Assembly: GCA_903772945.1 (NCBI GenBank)
Contig: CAICTM010000016.1
Location: 124,001 to 188,000, forward strand
Source of the DNA: Seminavis robusta
Lineage: Eukaryota > Bacillariophyta > Bacillariophyceae > Naviculales > Naviculaceae
Reading direction: 5' to 3'
Length of the DNA: 64,000 bases
The notes under the pieces were generated by a model. The model did not search any database. It was not told where the DNA came from and saw only the letters and a list, made by a program, of their open reading frames with translations. Position numbers and translations under genes: made by a program. Shown in pieces: positions 32,127 through 42,564 of this stretch. Positions within the stretch are counted from its first letter, which is position 1; each line of letters opens with the position of its first letter.

Positions 32127-33128
32127 CTAACATCCCGCCATTTGAAGGAGGCAAAAAATCTCATCCTGATCGTCCAACTCCAGCGTTGTGCATGTCTGCC
32201 AAGGATCAATTCGTTCGGAATCCAGGAGGAATACAAGATTGTTCAAATCTTCTACTCCTTTTCGCGTGCCATAGGTTTGAAACACAGTGTGCATCTCTGT
32301 GTTTCGTTTGAGTTTGAGAAATGTTTTCTCGCCCGTCTGGTCCATAACGATGATTGTCACGGGCAGTGTTTGATTGCGAGTGGACGACGTAAGCGGAGGT
32401 ACAGCTTTCATGGTGTGGTGCTTGCGTTCACCCGTCCTTTGGCATACTGATTCCATTCCAATGCCGTTGGGAGTGTCACCACCGTTGACAAGCTTGTTTC
32501 CAAAGAAATAGTTCAGGTTATTGCGTTTGTTGGAAGGAAAGTCCGAAAAGGAGGACGCAAAGGGTGTGTTACAGTTGACTCGGAATGTCTTGGTGGGACC
32601 AGCCCTTGTAGCATGCCGAATCTCGAAGGAAACCATGCCATCGTCTTCTGAACGAGACAGCCGAGGTTTCTTGCGGTCAGTCTCTTCTTCTTCACTTTCA
32701 TCATCGTCTTCCTTGTCATGGATATAAAGAAATGACCAAATCATCTGATCCATTTTGTTGCGACCCAAAAGTGTCTTCAAGCACATCTCCGTGTTGCGGA
32801 GCCGTTTCATCCAGGCAGCAACATTCAGCCCCCCATCTGGATTGTGATCTATAATGTGACCTGATGTGTAGTCTTGGCAAGCTTTGGCATAATGGACAGG
32901 GTGCAGGAGGTGTTGGTGCCACACCTTGTCGACACCTGGTGTTGGTGACAGTTGGGTGGCATCCCAATCCTCTAGCTGCAACTTTAGTTTCATGAACTGG
33001 AGATACCCTTTGATGACCCTTGCCGTCAATTCTTGACTCCATTCATAGGCTCGCATGCATCCCGCCTGGAGGTTGGATGGGATCTGAAAACTCTGGTTAT
33101 CGTTGTTGTTGAGCAATGAAGAAGACAT
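32127..33128 (-). CDS. D-W-D/W-x-x-H protein with SUMO-like C-terminus
   Basis: 333 residues in one exon. Residues 15-110 share the module of the gene at 15336: A-G-C..Y-E-W, G-Y-L-Q-F-M-K-L-K-L, E-D-W-D-A-T-Q-L-S-P, V-D-K-V-W-H-Q-H-L-L, H-Y-A-K-A-C-Q-D-Y and D-H-N-P-D-G-G. The W-x-x-H-x-L pattern recalls DUF1399/GRDP-type domains. An acidic Lys-rich linker follows. The last ~80 residues look like SUMO/Rad60-SLD: V-T-I-I-V-M-D-Q-T-G-E, F-L-K-L-K-R-N-T-E-M, L-V-F-L-L-D-S-E-R-I and L-E-L-D-D-Q-D-E-I-F. No terminal Gly-Gly, so it is a built-in ubiquitin-like fold, not a conjugated modifier. Role unknown. Confidence 0.75.
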   Translation of the reverse strand: MSSSLLNNNDNQSFQIPSNLQAGCMRAYEWSQELTARVIKGYLQFMKLKLQLEDWDATQLSPTPGVDKVWHQHLLHPVHYAKACQDYTSGHIIDHNPDGGLNVAAWMKRLRNTEMCLKTLLGRNKMDQMIWSFLYIHDKEDDDESEEEETDRKKPRLSRSEDDGMVSFEIRHATRAGPTKTFRVNCNTPFASSFSDFPSNKRNNLNYFFGNKLVNGGDTPNGIGMESVCQRTGERKHHTMKAVPPLTSSTRNQTLPVTIIVMDQTGEKTFLKLKRNTEMHTVFQTYGTRKGVEDLNNLVFLLDSERIDPWQTCTTLELDDQDEIFCLLQMAGC

Positions 33129-33447
33129 GGCTACCGGTATGGCTGTATTTGAATACTTCAGTGTGCTAGAGAATAAATGGCGTAGACTACTATGATTTTA
33201 GATGCGGAAGGTATGTTGGGCTACCGGTAGCTCTTTGTCATTGGTTTATGGTCGGATGGCAGAAAGGTAAGCCAAGTTTCCAAACCAATTTCGTCTCCCG
33301 TCGCGGAGACGATTTGCTTTTAGGGGTAAGGGTACCGATGGGGAGTGGAGGTTTGAATTATACCCCGCGTGCATTACTTAGAGGCCTCTGTAGAAGTCTA
33401 CGTATTTGACTAGTATTGTATTGACGGGATACAGTCAACGCATGTAC

Positions 33448-33558
33448 ATGCACATGAAAGTCGCCTTGCGTTCTTCACATTTTTCGCATGAATGAGGGAT
33501 CCCATGCACATGAAAGTCGCCTTGCGTTCTTCACATTTTTCGCATGAATGAGGGATCC
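33448..33558 (+). repeat. 56-bp unit, two tandem copies
   Basis: Units at 33448-33502 and 33504-33558 are identical over about 55 bases (atgcacatgaaagtcg ... gaatgagggatcc). Non-coding. The 33129-34679 interval otherwise shows no gene. Confidence 0.85.
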
Positions 33559-33688
33559 GTTTCGGGGCGAAGCAGAGAAAGGGATGAGCGCGCGGAGCGC
33601 GCGAATACTGTTTCAATAAAGAGAGTTAGGTGTTGGTAATAAAAGATTTATGGAAACGGAGACGAGCCAGGAGGCATATGAATGAGCA

Positions 33689-33705
33689 GTATCCATGACT
33701 GAAAG
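33689..33705 (-). promoter_or_regulatory. Shared promoter-type element, copy 2
   Basis: Minus-strand CTTTCAGTCATGGATAC, 561 bp upstream of the ATG at 33128. All 17 bases are shared with 35715-35731, and 14 with 15482-15495. Confidence 0.4.
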
Positions 33706-34679
33706 ATCTTCGCAGCTTTAGAAGCCAGCATGCATGAGCGGTCGGAACAGTGTTCCGCACTTCAAAAGCACCGACAAGGCGTTCCCAGCCGTACCAGAAT
33801 GGCTGTGGTGTGTTAGAAGGGACTACATGTATGGGCGAATGGTGTCGTCAGTTGTGAGCAAATGTTGAGCGCACATGGAATGAAAACCAATGAGCAGGCC
33901 AACAGAAGGAGACAGCAGGCAGTCGAGGACAAAGAGTAAACAGAGCCAGGGGAGGGAGAAGGCAGGGACCGATTAGCAGTAAACGCCCAGGGTGCCACGA
34001 TCGATCATCCCAGTGCTGTTGAGCTCATTCGAGTCGAGTCATTGGAACACGAGAACCTCAGAAGCACCCCATGCTTGGATGCAACTATTGACTACCGGTA
34101 CGGCCGGTAGCCTTGAGTCTCCCACTCCTCCGTGCACAAGGGCCCAACTCCGCTTTTGGTGGTTTGCCAACTGTGGCATTCGAGAGTGCGTCTCAGAGCC
34201 CGCTCTGGAGTCTGTCAAACTGTTGAAGGCAACGACTTTATATCTTCATGTATGTATAACATTGCTGCACCTCTATGGCGAGATTTTCAAGCTCAGCAAA
34301 AAAAAAATTCCCCCTTCATTGGTACAAGTCTCGGTTGTCCTCCCCATTGGTTTGGACACGTGATCAGATAGCTCGCGTCACCATACTTTGTTGCAGATCA
34401 CTCATCCTATTTATTTATTTAGGATGTATTTATTGGAGAGTTTTGCCGCGTGTTTTGCTTGGCAAACCTCTCCAGTAACGCCTTTTTCGGTGGTTGTGGA
34501 CCTGGTTCGAGTGAAAGAATCGAATCCAATTCTCGTTTCTTGTCGATCTCGGGCCATTCATTCATTGTTGCCAGACGCCAAAGGCAATGTTTCTAAAATC
34601 AGACATAAATGTTGCAACTTCGAAGCAGCCAGAGACAACCTGCCGCGAGCGCCCAATGCAACAATAAAAATAAAAGTAA

Positions 34680-35477
34680 TCACACATGCGGCTGTTTCGA
34701 TAGCGGCGGCGGTCCTGTCGAAAGAGAATGATAAAATGCGGCGGGCTGAATACCGAGTCGATGACACGTCAATATCCAGAGTTCTTCTTCCGACGACAAT
34801 TCGGGCTGTCCTTCTGGTACGGTAAATTCGACGTGAACCGGATGAATCCATTCCCCGTCGTGAAAGAGTAATCCATTGTCTTCGTCCAACACCTTATTGG
34901 CGTCCCATTGTTCGTAATTGAATTCGAGGGCATTGCGTGTGACTTGTTCTTGCAGTTCTTGCGCATTCGTCCAAATAGTGCGTTGAATGCGTTTGCTGTA
35001 CACTTTGTAACTGGGAATGGGGTGGACTGTGACTGTGGGGTGGAACTGGAGTTGGCGATGGTTGGGTTGTTTGGCCCAGGATGTCTTGGCGTCATTGAGT
35101 GGCAATTCGGTGGTGGGTCCCCAAGCTTCGCTGTTACTGGCGCTGGCGTTGGCGTTTTGGGTGGCGTTCTGAATGGCAAGTTGTTTTTGGATGCCCAATT
35201 GATGCAAGAGTCGCGATCGGACTTGGTCGGCATGTCGATCCGCAAACTTTTCATTTTCGTCTCGTTGTTCCTCTACTCGTGGCTCCTCGATCGATGCATT
35301 TTTTGTAATTTCGGTTCGTTCCTTCTTGTTGGTTTCCGCGTTTTTGTCGTCAAGAGTTTGCAGGGATCTCGATGATAAGGATGCTTCCAGGTGTTCTCTG
35401 AGAGACCGAATCGAATCGCCCTTGAGGGAGCGTCTTCTTTGAATAGTAGTGAACTGCGGTTCTTCTTCCAGTGTCAT
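34680..35477 (-). CDS. Lineage-specific hypothetical protein (Q-W-D motif)
   Basis: 265 residues, one exon, ATG at 35477. The N-terminal 110 residues are charged and Gln/Asn-rich (probably disordered). A compact region at 150-215 has Y-S-K-R-I-Q-R-T-I-W-T, R-N-A-L-E-F-N-Y-E-Q-W-D-A-N-K-V-L-D-E-D and G-E-W-I-H-P-V-H, which I recall as a common pattern in diatom hypotheticals. No signal peptide or membrane segment. It shares the upstream 17-mer with the gene at 33128 and is divergent to the FMN reductase at 35954, with a 476-bp spacer. Function unknown. Confidence 0.7.
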   Translation of the reverse strand: MTLEEEPQFTTIQRRRSLKGDSIRSLREHLEASLSSRSLQTLDDKNAETNKKERTEITKNASIEEPRVEEQRDENEKFADRHADQVRSRLLHQLGIQKQLAIQNATQNANASASNSEAWGPTTELPLNDAKTSWAKQPNHRQLQFHPTVTVHPIPSYKVYSKRIQRTIWTNAQELQEQVTRNALEFNYEQWDANKVLDEDNGLLFHDGEWIHPVHVEFTVPEGQPELSSEEELWILTCHRLGIQPAAFYHSLSTGPPPLSKQPHV

Positions 35478-35691
35478 CTTGAAGGATTGATTGTTTGTTT
35501 GTTTGATTTGTGTGTTTGGTTGTTGGGTTGTCCAGTTGCTTGCTTGGAATGTTCAACTGGAAGGTCAGAACACCGCAATGGAGAAAATTTTCACGACTCC
35601 GATGACAACCTAGCTGTCAACTCCGACGACAGTTCGAACAGATCCGTGAAATGTGCTGGTTGTCGTGAGAGAGCGCTGACCAAAGCAGAAG

Positions 35692-35699
35692 TGACGTCA
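35692..35699. promoter_or_regulatory. CRE-like palindrome TGACGTCA
   Basis: A second perfect TGACGTCA, between divergent starts at 35477 and 35954. It is followed within ~15 bases by accg.(g/a)tcca, as at 9650, so the similarity extends beyond the octamer. Confidence 0.4.
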
Positions 35700-35714
35700 G
35701 AAAGAGGTGACACC

Positions 35715-35731
35715 GTATCCATGACTGAAAG
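35715..35731 (-). promoter_or_regulatory. Shared promoter-type element, copy 3
   Basis: Minus-strand CTTTCAGTCATGGATAC, 238 bp upstream of the ATG at 35477 and 16 bp from the CRE-like site. Confidence 0.4.
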
Positions 35732-35953
35732 TACCGCACATCTTCCCCAAGATCTTTGAAAGCTTCGAAGAACTTCTTTCGGTGAAGCTGGTTTCAGGAC
35801 GTACATCGTACTGGTTCCAGTTTCGCAACAGGCGTGGAAAAGCACTTCTCCGAAGAAGATCCAAATTGGTTCGTCCATACAGAAGGATCTCGAAGCCACA
35901 ATAACAAAGGCAAGCCCAGATTGTCTGCTTTCTGACTACTACAACAGCAAACC

Positions 35954-36640
35954 ATGGCTTCTAAATTCCGTGCTCCCGTGTTGGCCGTGTTTTCTGGCAG
36001 TGCCCGTCAAGGCAGTGTCAATACCAAATTGGCCAAGGCGGCAGAACGCTTGGCCGATAGTGGAATGGGCGCCACCACCAAATTTCTCGATTTGGAGCAG
36101 TATCAGTTGCCCTTGTATGATCCCAATCTGGAAGCCACGCACGGCATGCCGGAATCGGCACTGGCGCTCAAGGCCGATTTGGCCAAAGCCGATGGTTGGA
36201 TTATTGCTTCGCCGGAATACAATGGCTTTGTTCCACCGCTGCTCTTGAATGCTGTCACGTGGGCATCCCGCGGGGATCCTCCAGACGCGGGAATGTACGC
36301 CACATTTCAACGCAAAGCGGCCATTTGTTTGGCGGCCAGTCCGGGTGCCATGGGTGGAATGCGGTCCCTGGTCCCGAGTCGTCAATTATTTACCAATTTG
36401 GGAGTCCACGTCTTGCCGGAATCGGTTGCCATTGGAGGAGCCTTTCAAGCATTTGACGAATCCACGGGAGATTTGGTCGATCCCAAACAACATGCCATGC
36501 TCAAGATGGCCGTACAAGCCTTGGTTTATCACACTCATGATACGGCCAATCGACAAGCTACGTGTGATATCATTCAGGAGCATTTGAAAACTACTGTGGG
36601 TGAATATGGATCCATCAGTGTCCCCAATCAGAATGTGTAG
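35954..36640 (+). CDS. NADPH-dependent FMN reductase / quinone reductase-like
   Basis: 228 residues in one exon, start in accATGG context. Flavodoxin-like fold: F-S-G-S-A-R-Q-G-S-V-N-T-K-L at the N-terminus (phosphate loop) and S-P-E-Y-N-G-F-V-P-P-L-L-L-N-A-V-T-W-A at about 83-101, the P-E-Y-N-G signature of NADPH-dependent FMN reductases. Then follow the A-A-S-P-G-A-M-G-G-M-R motif and a helical tail. Expected to reduce FMN, quinones or azo compounds with NAD(P)H, probably in the cytosol since no targeting peptide is seen. Family length is typical. Confidence 0.88.
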   Translation: MASKFRAPVLAVFSGSARQGSVNTKLAKAAERLADSGMGATTKFLDLEQYQLPLYDPNLEATHGMPESALALKADLAKADGWIIASPEYNGFVPPLLLNAVTWASRGDPPDAGMYATFQRKAAICLAASPGAMGGMRSLVPSRQLFTNLGVHVLPESVAIGGAFQAFDESTGDLVDPKQHAMLKMAVQALVYHTHDTANRQATCDIIQEHLKTTVGEYGSISVPNQNV

Positions 36641-36907
36641 GGTGTGAGGAACGTTGGTACTATAACGATTCCGAAAGAACAAGGAGGAGAATGCATATAG
36701 GATTTCAGTTAGATTGAATTGTGCAAATTGACATCTATAGCATCCTATCTTCGCTCCCGACATCATGGATCTCCATGAAGGAACAGTGCCATTTAGTTGC
36801 AAGTTACAAGAAAGTGCTGCAAGTCTAGTGCTGCAAGTCTGCATTTTCGTTGCTGCTTATACGATAGTTGTCTTGGTGTCAAACAGAGCAAAGAAGCACC
36901 TCGATCA

Positions 36908-39900
36908 CTAAGCACCTGACTCGACCTTTCGCTTTTTCGCCGTGCCGGTAGCTGCGATATCTTCAAAGCTGTGTTTACCTGGCTTTGGCAAGCCACTCTT
37001 GTTCAAGAAGGTAAGAATATCCTGCAAAGCTGCAGCGTGGTTCAGCACAAAGCCAAGGCAGTCCACACGAAGGCAGGCTCGTCCGGCCCCCTCCAATGAG
37101 TGCTGTTGATCCACGGCTGTCTGCCATTCATCCTTAGATTCGCCACCGTTCTCGATGCATAGGAGTGCGCAATTGGATACACCATCAATCGGAGAACCAA
37201 TACAAAGCGAATCACTCCAAATTTTCCCGCCTTTCTTTTCAACAAGGTAGCCTTCTTGTTTCAAAGCAGACGCTAGTGCAGCAGATACCTTTTCTGCCAA
37301 CGGAGCAGAGTCCAACATCAGCAGCTTGGATTCCTCCTTTGCTTTTCCAGGCTGTGAGATTTTGCGGAGGATCTTTTGACGGTTATCAGAGGTCTTCACA
37401 TCCTTAATGCCATAGCTGTTGCAGAAGATCAGTTCATCTCTAGCACGAGTCAACGCAACGTTCCACGACTTCCAGCTGTCGCCCTTTTCAGCAACGAGCT
37501 TCTGTCCAGCCTTGGTTGGGCTGCTGTGGACACCGCTCAAGTAAATGACGTCTCGCTCGGCACCCTGGAATTCCTGTGGAGTGCCAACCAATATATTGTG
37601 GCGATCCACAACGTCCGAACCAAAGTCATCAATGACAGGATCCACCTTTTCAGCTATCAGTTCCTTGATGAGTTTGCACTGCTCCACTCCTCCCATTGAT
37701 ATGGCCCCGATAGACTGATACTCGTCCTTGTTTGCAGTGCTCCGAATTCTATCAATGATCAGATCCGAAATCATTTCGGCTTCCGCCCAATTGGTTTTCT
37801 TCTTGGGGCATCGGGTGCCCTTTACTCGAAGGTTGCGGACTGCGCCAGATCTGCTGGCGAGGCGGAGTGGTATCAGGTCTGAAAAGTACCACAGATCGTT
37901 GCTGATGGCAATAATTTCCGGAAGACATCGGTAGTGCTCGTACAGGACAGCCGAACTCTTTGGAAATGCAGCCTGGAATAGATCAAAGAAACTGTACTCG
38001 GGCAGGAGCTGATTCTTTGTGGGAATGTCAGGGAGGCATGCTGTCAGAGCACGGATTCGCTCCTCGCCTAGACCCACTTGGCTTGGGCTGACTTGTTTGT
38101 CGTCGCCGACAACAAGCACCTGTTTACACCGAGCCATGAAGGTGAGTGCAGTACAGTTGGACTGCGATGCTTCATCCATAATGCCAATGTCACAAGAATG
38201 ATTTGGTGGTAAACAAGAACTGACTTGATCGGTGGTCATTACAAGGAACGGCATAAAATTGGCAGCTTCCTTGAACATCGCAGTGAAGGCTTCGAAATGC
38301 CGGCTTGACCTTTCGGACGTGCTGGTTGAGGCGCCGGCCGTCAGCTTCCGGGCTCTTAGGCACAATTGTTTCAGCATGCTCATAGCGTTATCGTCCAACT
38401 TTGCCTTCAATGAAGCGACAACCTTCGCATAGAGCAACTCGCTCTCTAGCGCATGGATCTCCTTGGTCAGTTCTCGGCATTGATCTTGCAGCATCCTTCC
38501 ACCAGGAGATTCTTTGGCGGCTGCCAGGAGGATCTGCTTAAGCTCGTTGCTGGCTAAAGAATCAACCGCATCTTTCAACTCCCGCACGTGTTTGAGAAGA
38601 GCACTGAACTCGGCCTGGAAGAACGTAGTCCCCTCATTGCAGAAGATATCCTCCTCGACGAAGCTGTCCTCTTTGCTGTACTCAGCGCATGCCTTTCGAA
38701 ACTTGAGAGCGGCAAAGGCGCATTGCCAGTCGGCTGGGGATGACGGGGTCCGTCCGCCAACTTTGATCAATGATAGCTTCTTCTCGCTCTCAGTCAACAT
38801 AGACTTAAGCTTGAACGTAGAAGAAGCATTGACAGTGCTGAGTACCTCTGCGGACTTCTTTTCAACCAGTGTGTAGAACTCATCGTCGTCTGAGACACCC
38901 TCGATGCCTCGAAATGAAACAGCCTCTGTGTCGCGAAGGCTATCGAGGACGTCCGTGGCCACTGAGTCTCCAGCGAAGGCAAATTTCAGGAGCCATGGGG
39001 CCTTTGTGGAGAAATCCAAGACGTGCTCCAAGGCGCTATTCAAATTGACGTCCTCAACGAGCAGCCGCTTTGCCTGGCTATCTGCCTGCACTTGCTGCAG
39101 CATTGCCCCGAGATCATGTTTCTTCTTGGCGATATGCTTCTCTAGCTATGAGTCATTGGAAGAAGGGAGAGCGAGGGATGAGACAATATTCAGGAGAGTG
39201 CTATGCCAGATAGTCTCCGAGATAGTAACTGTGGCGTACCTTTGCTTTGTTCTGAACAGTCTTGGGGTTCTGAAAATTCTTATAGAGCGTCTCCAAAGCT
39301 TGCTGGAATTCCAGCATTCCCTCTTCTTTGCAGCAAGACATGTCCAAGGCGAGGGCACGCAACTTTGGAGGAAGCTTTTCCAGAAAAGCCCTGAGAGCTC
39401 GTGAGTTCGAAGACACCACGATTACCGTCTTGCCCTCCGACAAAGCTGTAGCTGCGACGTTGACAATTGAGTGAGTCTTCCCAGTTCCTTTAGAAGGCGC
39501 GAAAAGGATGTTGTTAGTAGTTTTAAGACAAGGGTAGAACATTTGAACTCGCGCAGCAACATACCAGGGGGTCCTTCCAAAATGAAGACAGGCTCCCCAT
39601 TAACAAGGAGCCTCACGACAGCCATCCGTTGTGATTCTGAAACTGGCAACGTATAGACAAGCCGGTCCTCTCGAATCTTTCTGTCCTCTTCACTCAGGGT
39701 ATCTTCAGTAAAGTACTTTGCCAAAGACACGGGGCCGCTCAATAAGGCACGCATTGGTTCCGAAATTGCGAGCTGTTTCTGCTCGAATGCCTCCATCAAG
39801 TTGCGAGCATCCTTGGAAAAGACAGTGCTTCGTTTCTTCCTGGTGAGCAGACACCATGCGTCCGTAATTACCATAGCTTGAAGATCGCGGGGAACATGCA

Positions 39901-41149
39901 CGTCAGGGTGGTTGACAGACCGCACTTCTCCACGGCAACTCAAAGCCTGTGCTGACTGAAGAAACTCCTTGTAGCTGTCAGCATTGTCCAGGCGAATCGA
40001 TGCTACGTTAGTCTTCGCGACCAAGCGATCAAGCATCTCCATGTAATGCGAGTTTCCGCCTCCTCCACAAATGATAGCGGACATCACTTCCGCGTTGAGT
40101 GATATGCTGGCATCTTTTGTCGGACGAACCCAAATTTCCATAGACCCGTTGTCACCTCGCTGTAGACTTGTCTGCATTGGGACTTCGAAAAGATATCCAT
40201 TCACGATTTGTGGCTGATGTTCCTTCTTGCTGGTATATACCATTCGTACATGCCCAATTCCCACTACCATCTCCAAAGATGTGGACTTGTTCTCCCACCG
40301 ATGGAGCTTCTCGTAGATCGGCATCATACACGCCGAGCTCGACGAGTTGGTATGTTCCACAGCATATTTGATAAACGCACGAATCTCCTCATAGCCTTCT
40401 GCTGGTGGAGGGATATCGTCGGATCTCAACAGGGGGACCATGTTGTTCAAGTCTTCGTTGCAGCCTGGGAAGCGTGCCGAGTTACGATCCCTGATGTGTA
40501 CAAGGTACCCTCGCAAGTCGTCATCGGAATCTTCCGTGACTTTCGGCTTTTCACCCGACGATGTCTGGGGACAAGGCATCTTGATCCAACCGGCAGCATC
40601 ATCATCAAGATCACCGGAGGCCGCAGCAGACTTGGCAACCTTGTCACGCCATCCAAGCTTCTCGGTCACAGGGTCCCACTCGTAGGAAGTGAGAATAACG
40701 TCACAATCATCTCCCTTATCGTCGTTCATCAAGAAATGGTTTGCTGTCCAATCACTCGAGCTCTGGTCAAAGTCCTTGCAAAAGAAACTCTTGGGGCTCT
40801 TTTGGAATTCCTCTGCCTGAACGACGTATTGAAACAAGGCGAGGAACTTCTTTCCGAGCAGGATTTCCGCTTCGTCGTCGTCCTTCTTTTCCTCGGCAGC
40901 AGTGCTAGAGTCATCTACTTTTTGTGTCATATCCTTGTCGGACGTATCGCCATTAGAAGCAGTAGCAGCATCCGTCATGGTTGCATCCTTCGTCGAAGCA
41001 GTCACATCAGCGGTAGGTGCATCCTCCTTGGCCACGCTACTCGACGAAGCAGAGGAGGAAACGGAAACGACGGAATTTGCTTCGGAAGCTACTTGGGGCT
41101 TCTTGTCGATCGCCACTTCCGTGGGTACATCCTTGTTCGTTTCGCTCAT
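36908..41149 (-). CDS. SF1 (UPF1-like) helicase with nuclease-like C-terminus (3 exons)
   Basis: Exons 41149-39565, 39487-39240 and 39145-36908; GT-AG introns of 77 and 94 bp. The joined product is 1356 residues. The N-terminal ~90 residues are Ser/Thr/Ala/Asp-rich and disordered. Helicase motifs: G-P-P-G-T-G-K-T near 525 (split by intron 1), D-E-A-S near 935, V-V-G-D-D-K-Q near 958, H-Y-R-C-L-P-E, then the V-G-T-P-Q-E-F-Q-G-A-E-R-D-V and N-V-A-L-T-R-A-R motifs, the set of UPF1/DNA2/senataxin-type superfamily 1B. An insert of ~300 residues separates motif I from II. The last ~110 residues (A-S-A-L-K-Q-E-G-Y ... L-L-C-I-E-N-G-G) resemble a restriction-endonuclease-like fold often fused to such helicases, perhaps without intact catalytic residues. 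RNA or DNA target unknown. Confidence 0.88.
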
Positions 41150-41199
41150 GGTGAACTAACTAACAGCCGTTGCTGAAGTTTTGTTTTGCTTGTTGGTTT

Positions 41200-41223
41200 G
41201 TTGGTTGGTTGGTTGGTTGGTTG
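41200..41223 (+). repeat. (TTGG)n microsatellite
   Basis: Six tandem ttgg units 50-75 bp upstream of the helicase ATG, in its presumed promoter or 5' UTR. The rest of 41224-42089 shows no gene. Confidence 0.85.
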
Positions 41224-42089
41224 CTTACTAGTTCATATCCAATTCAGACGGGAGTCTTTTTCTTCTGTCCATGTCAGACGATTGTGAGTGGAAAGAACCG
41301 AAATCAATGGGAGCTGCAGTGGTCTTAACTTGACGTTTGCTTTCCTCCGATTGTGCTGAGGCAGGAAAATTTGGGAAGAAGCAAAATCGACGGGAGTTAC
41401 TGTGGTCTTAGCTTGACTCCCTCATGATTGCACGCTGGCATCGTATCCACGCATAGAAACCCATCCATCAATTCGCCTCTCCCTCCACGGTGTAACACAG
41501 CTGTGATACATTAGTGGTTCTCGGGATTGAGGCGTTCCAAGATCGCTGTTTCGAGAACTCGTTTCGCCAAGTGAAGAGGAGTGAGTATTCACGTTGGCGT
41601 TGAATCAAATCTTCGAATGGATGATCGTATCCATCAAGACCCCACGGAGAGAGTAGCTCTTGCGATCCTCCGTATTCTATTCTTGATTTTAACCAACCTC
41701 GAATGGAGTTGTTGTTAGAGAGGAGGAGTATCCACGCTTTGGGTCACCACCCTACCAATGCCACACCATGATTTTCCACGGTCACGAGGATAAGAGCGAG
41801 TGTGGGTCCAAAGCTATTGTGACCTCCTTGATTGAAGCAGTACCATGCACTTCGTAGCTTAATTAAAGTTTACCTGTCACTCGAGCGACTAAACTGGAAT
41901 CAAATCGAAGCACCAAGACAAGGGGTTAGGTCCCGGTTGGTTCGGACAACAGACGCGATACCAAGTAAAAACTATGGCCAGGTTGAAGTCAGAAGTCAGG
42001 GCCATCTGCAGTTGCACGCATGCATGCACTCTTCCACTAATTTTGCTCCCTTGTCCTTCCTGATTTTCCTCCATGCACCCCCCTTTCCT

Positions 42090-42220
42090 GCCCCCCTTGT
42101 TTTGCCCTGCTCGCGTCCTCATTGCTCTCCCCGTATGCCCACCACACCAGCCACCCACCACCACAGCCACTGCTTTGCCTAGCCTCGCCCCCCTCGCTCC
42201 TTAACGTATCTATTTAGTAT
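42090..42220 (+). repeat. Dispersed ~130-bp repeat, copy B
   Basis: Near-identical to 18211-18342. It lies ~345 bp upstream of the second LRR gene. Confidence 0.8.
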
Positions 42221-42564
42221 TTATTTTATCTTTTGCATGCATGCAACTACCGATACAGTAGATCAGATTCTATGCTATTTCGACGTACTACATATATTGC
42301 CTTCCCTCTGCTCGGGAAGCTGAATTGGGGCTCGAACGTTCGCCATGCAAGCAAAAAGGATATCGATCTTTCGGATCCTCGAATATAATGGTATGCAACA
42401 GCAGACGTTCAAATTGGTTGAATCGAATCGATCATGCGTTGCGATCACTCCGGCGAAGAGAATAACAGCGGAACCGACTGAAAGAATATCTACGGTGAAC
42501 ACATTAACACATTCCTTCGTACCTCAAGAGGGAAGATATAAGGCAGCTCTATTACCAAAGCAAG

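Noticed and set aside
40208-41176. 322-codon open frame on the plus strand
   Set aside because: Antisense to exon 1 of the helicase, no recognisable domain and low-quality protein composition.
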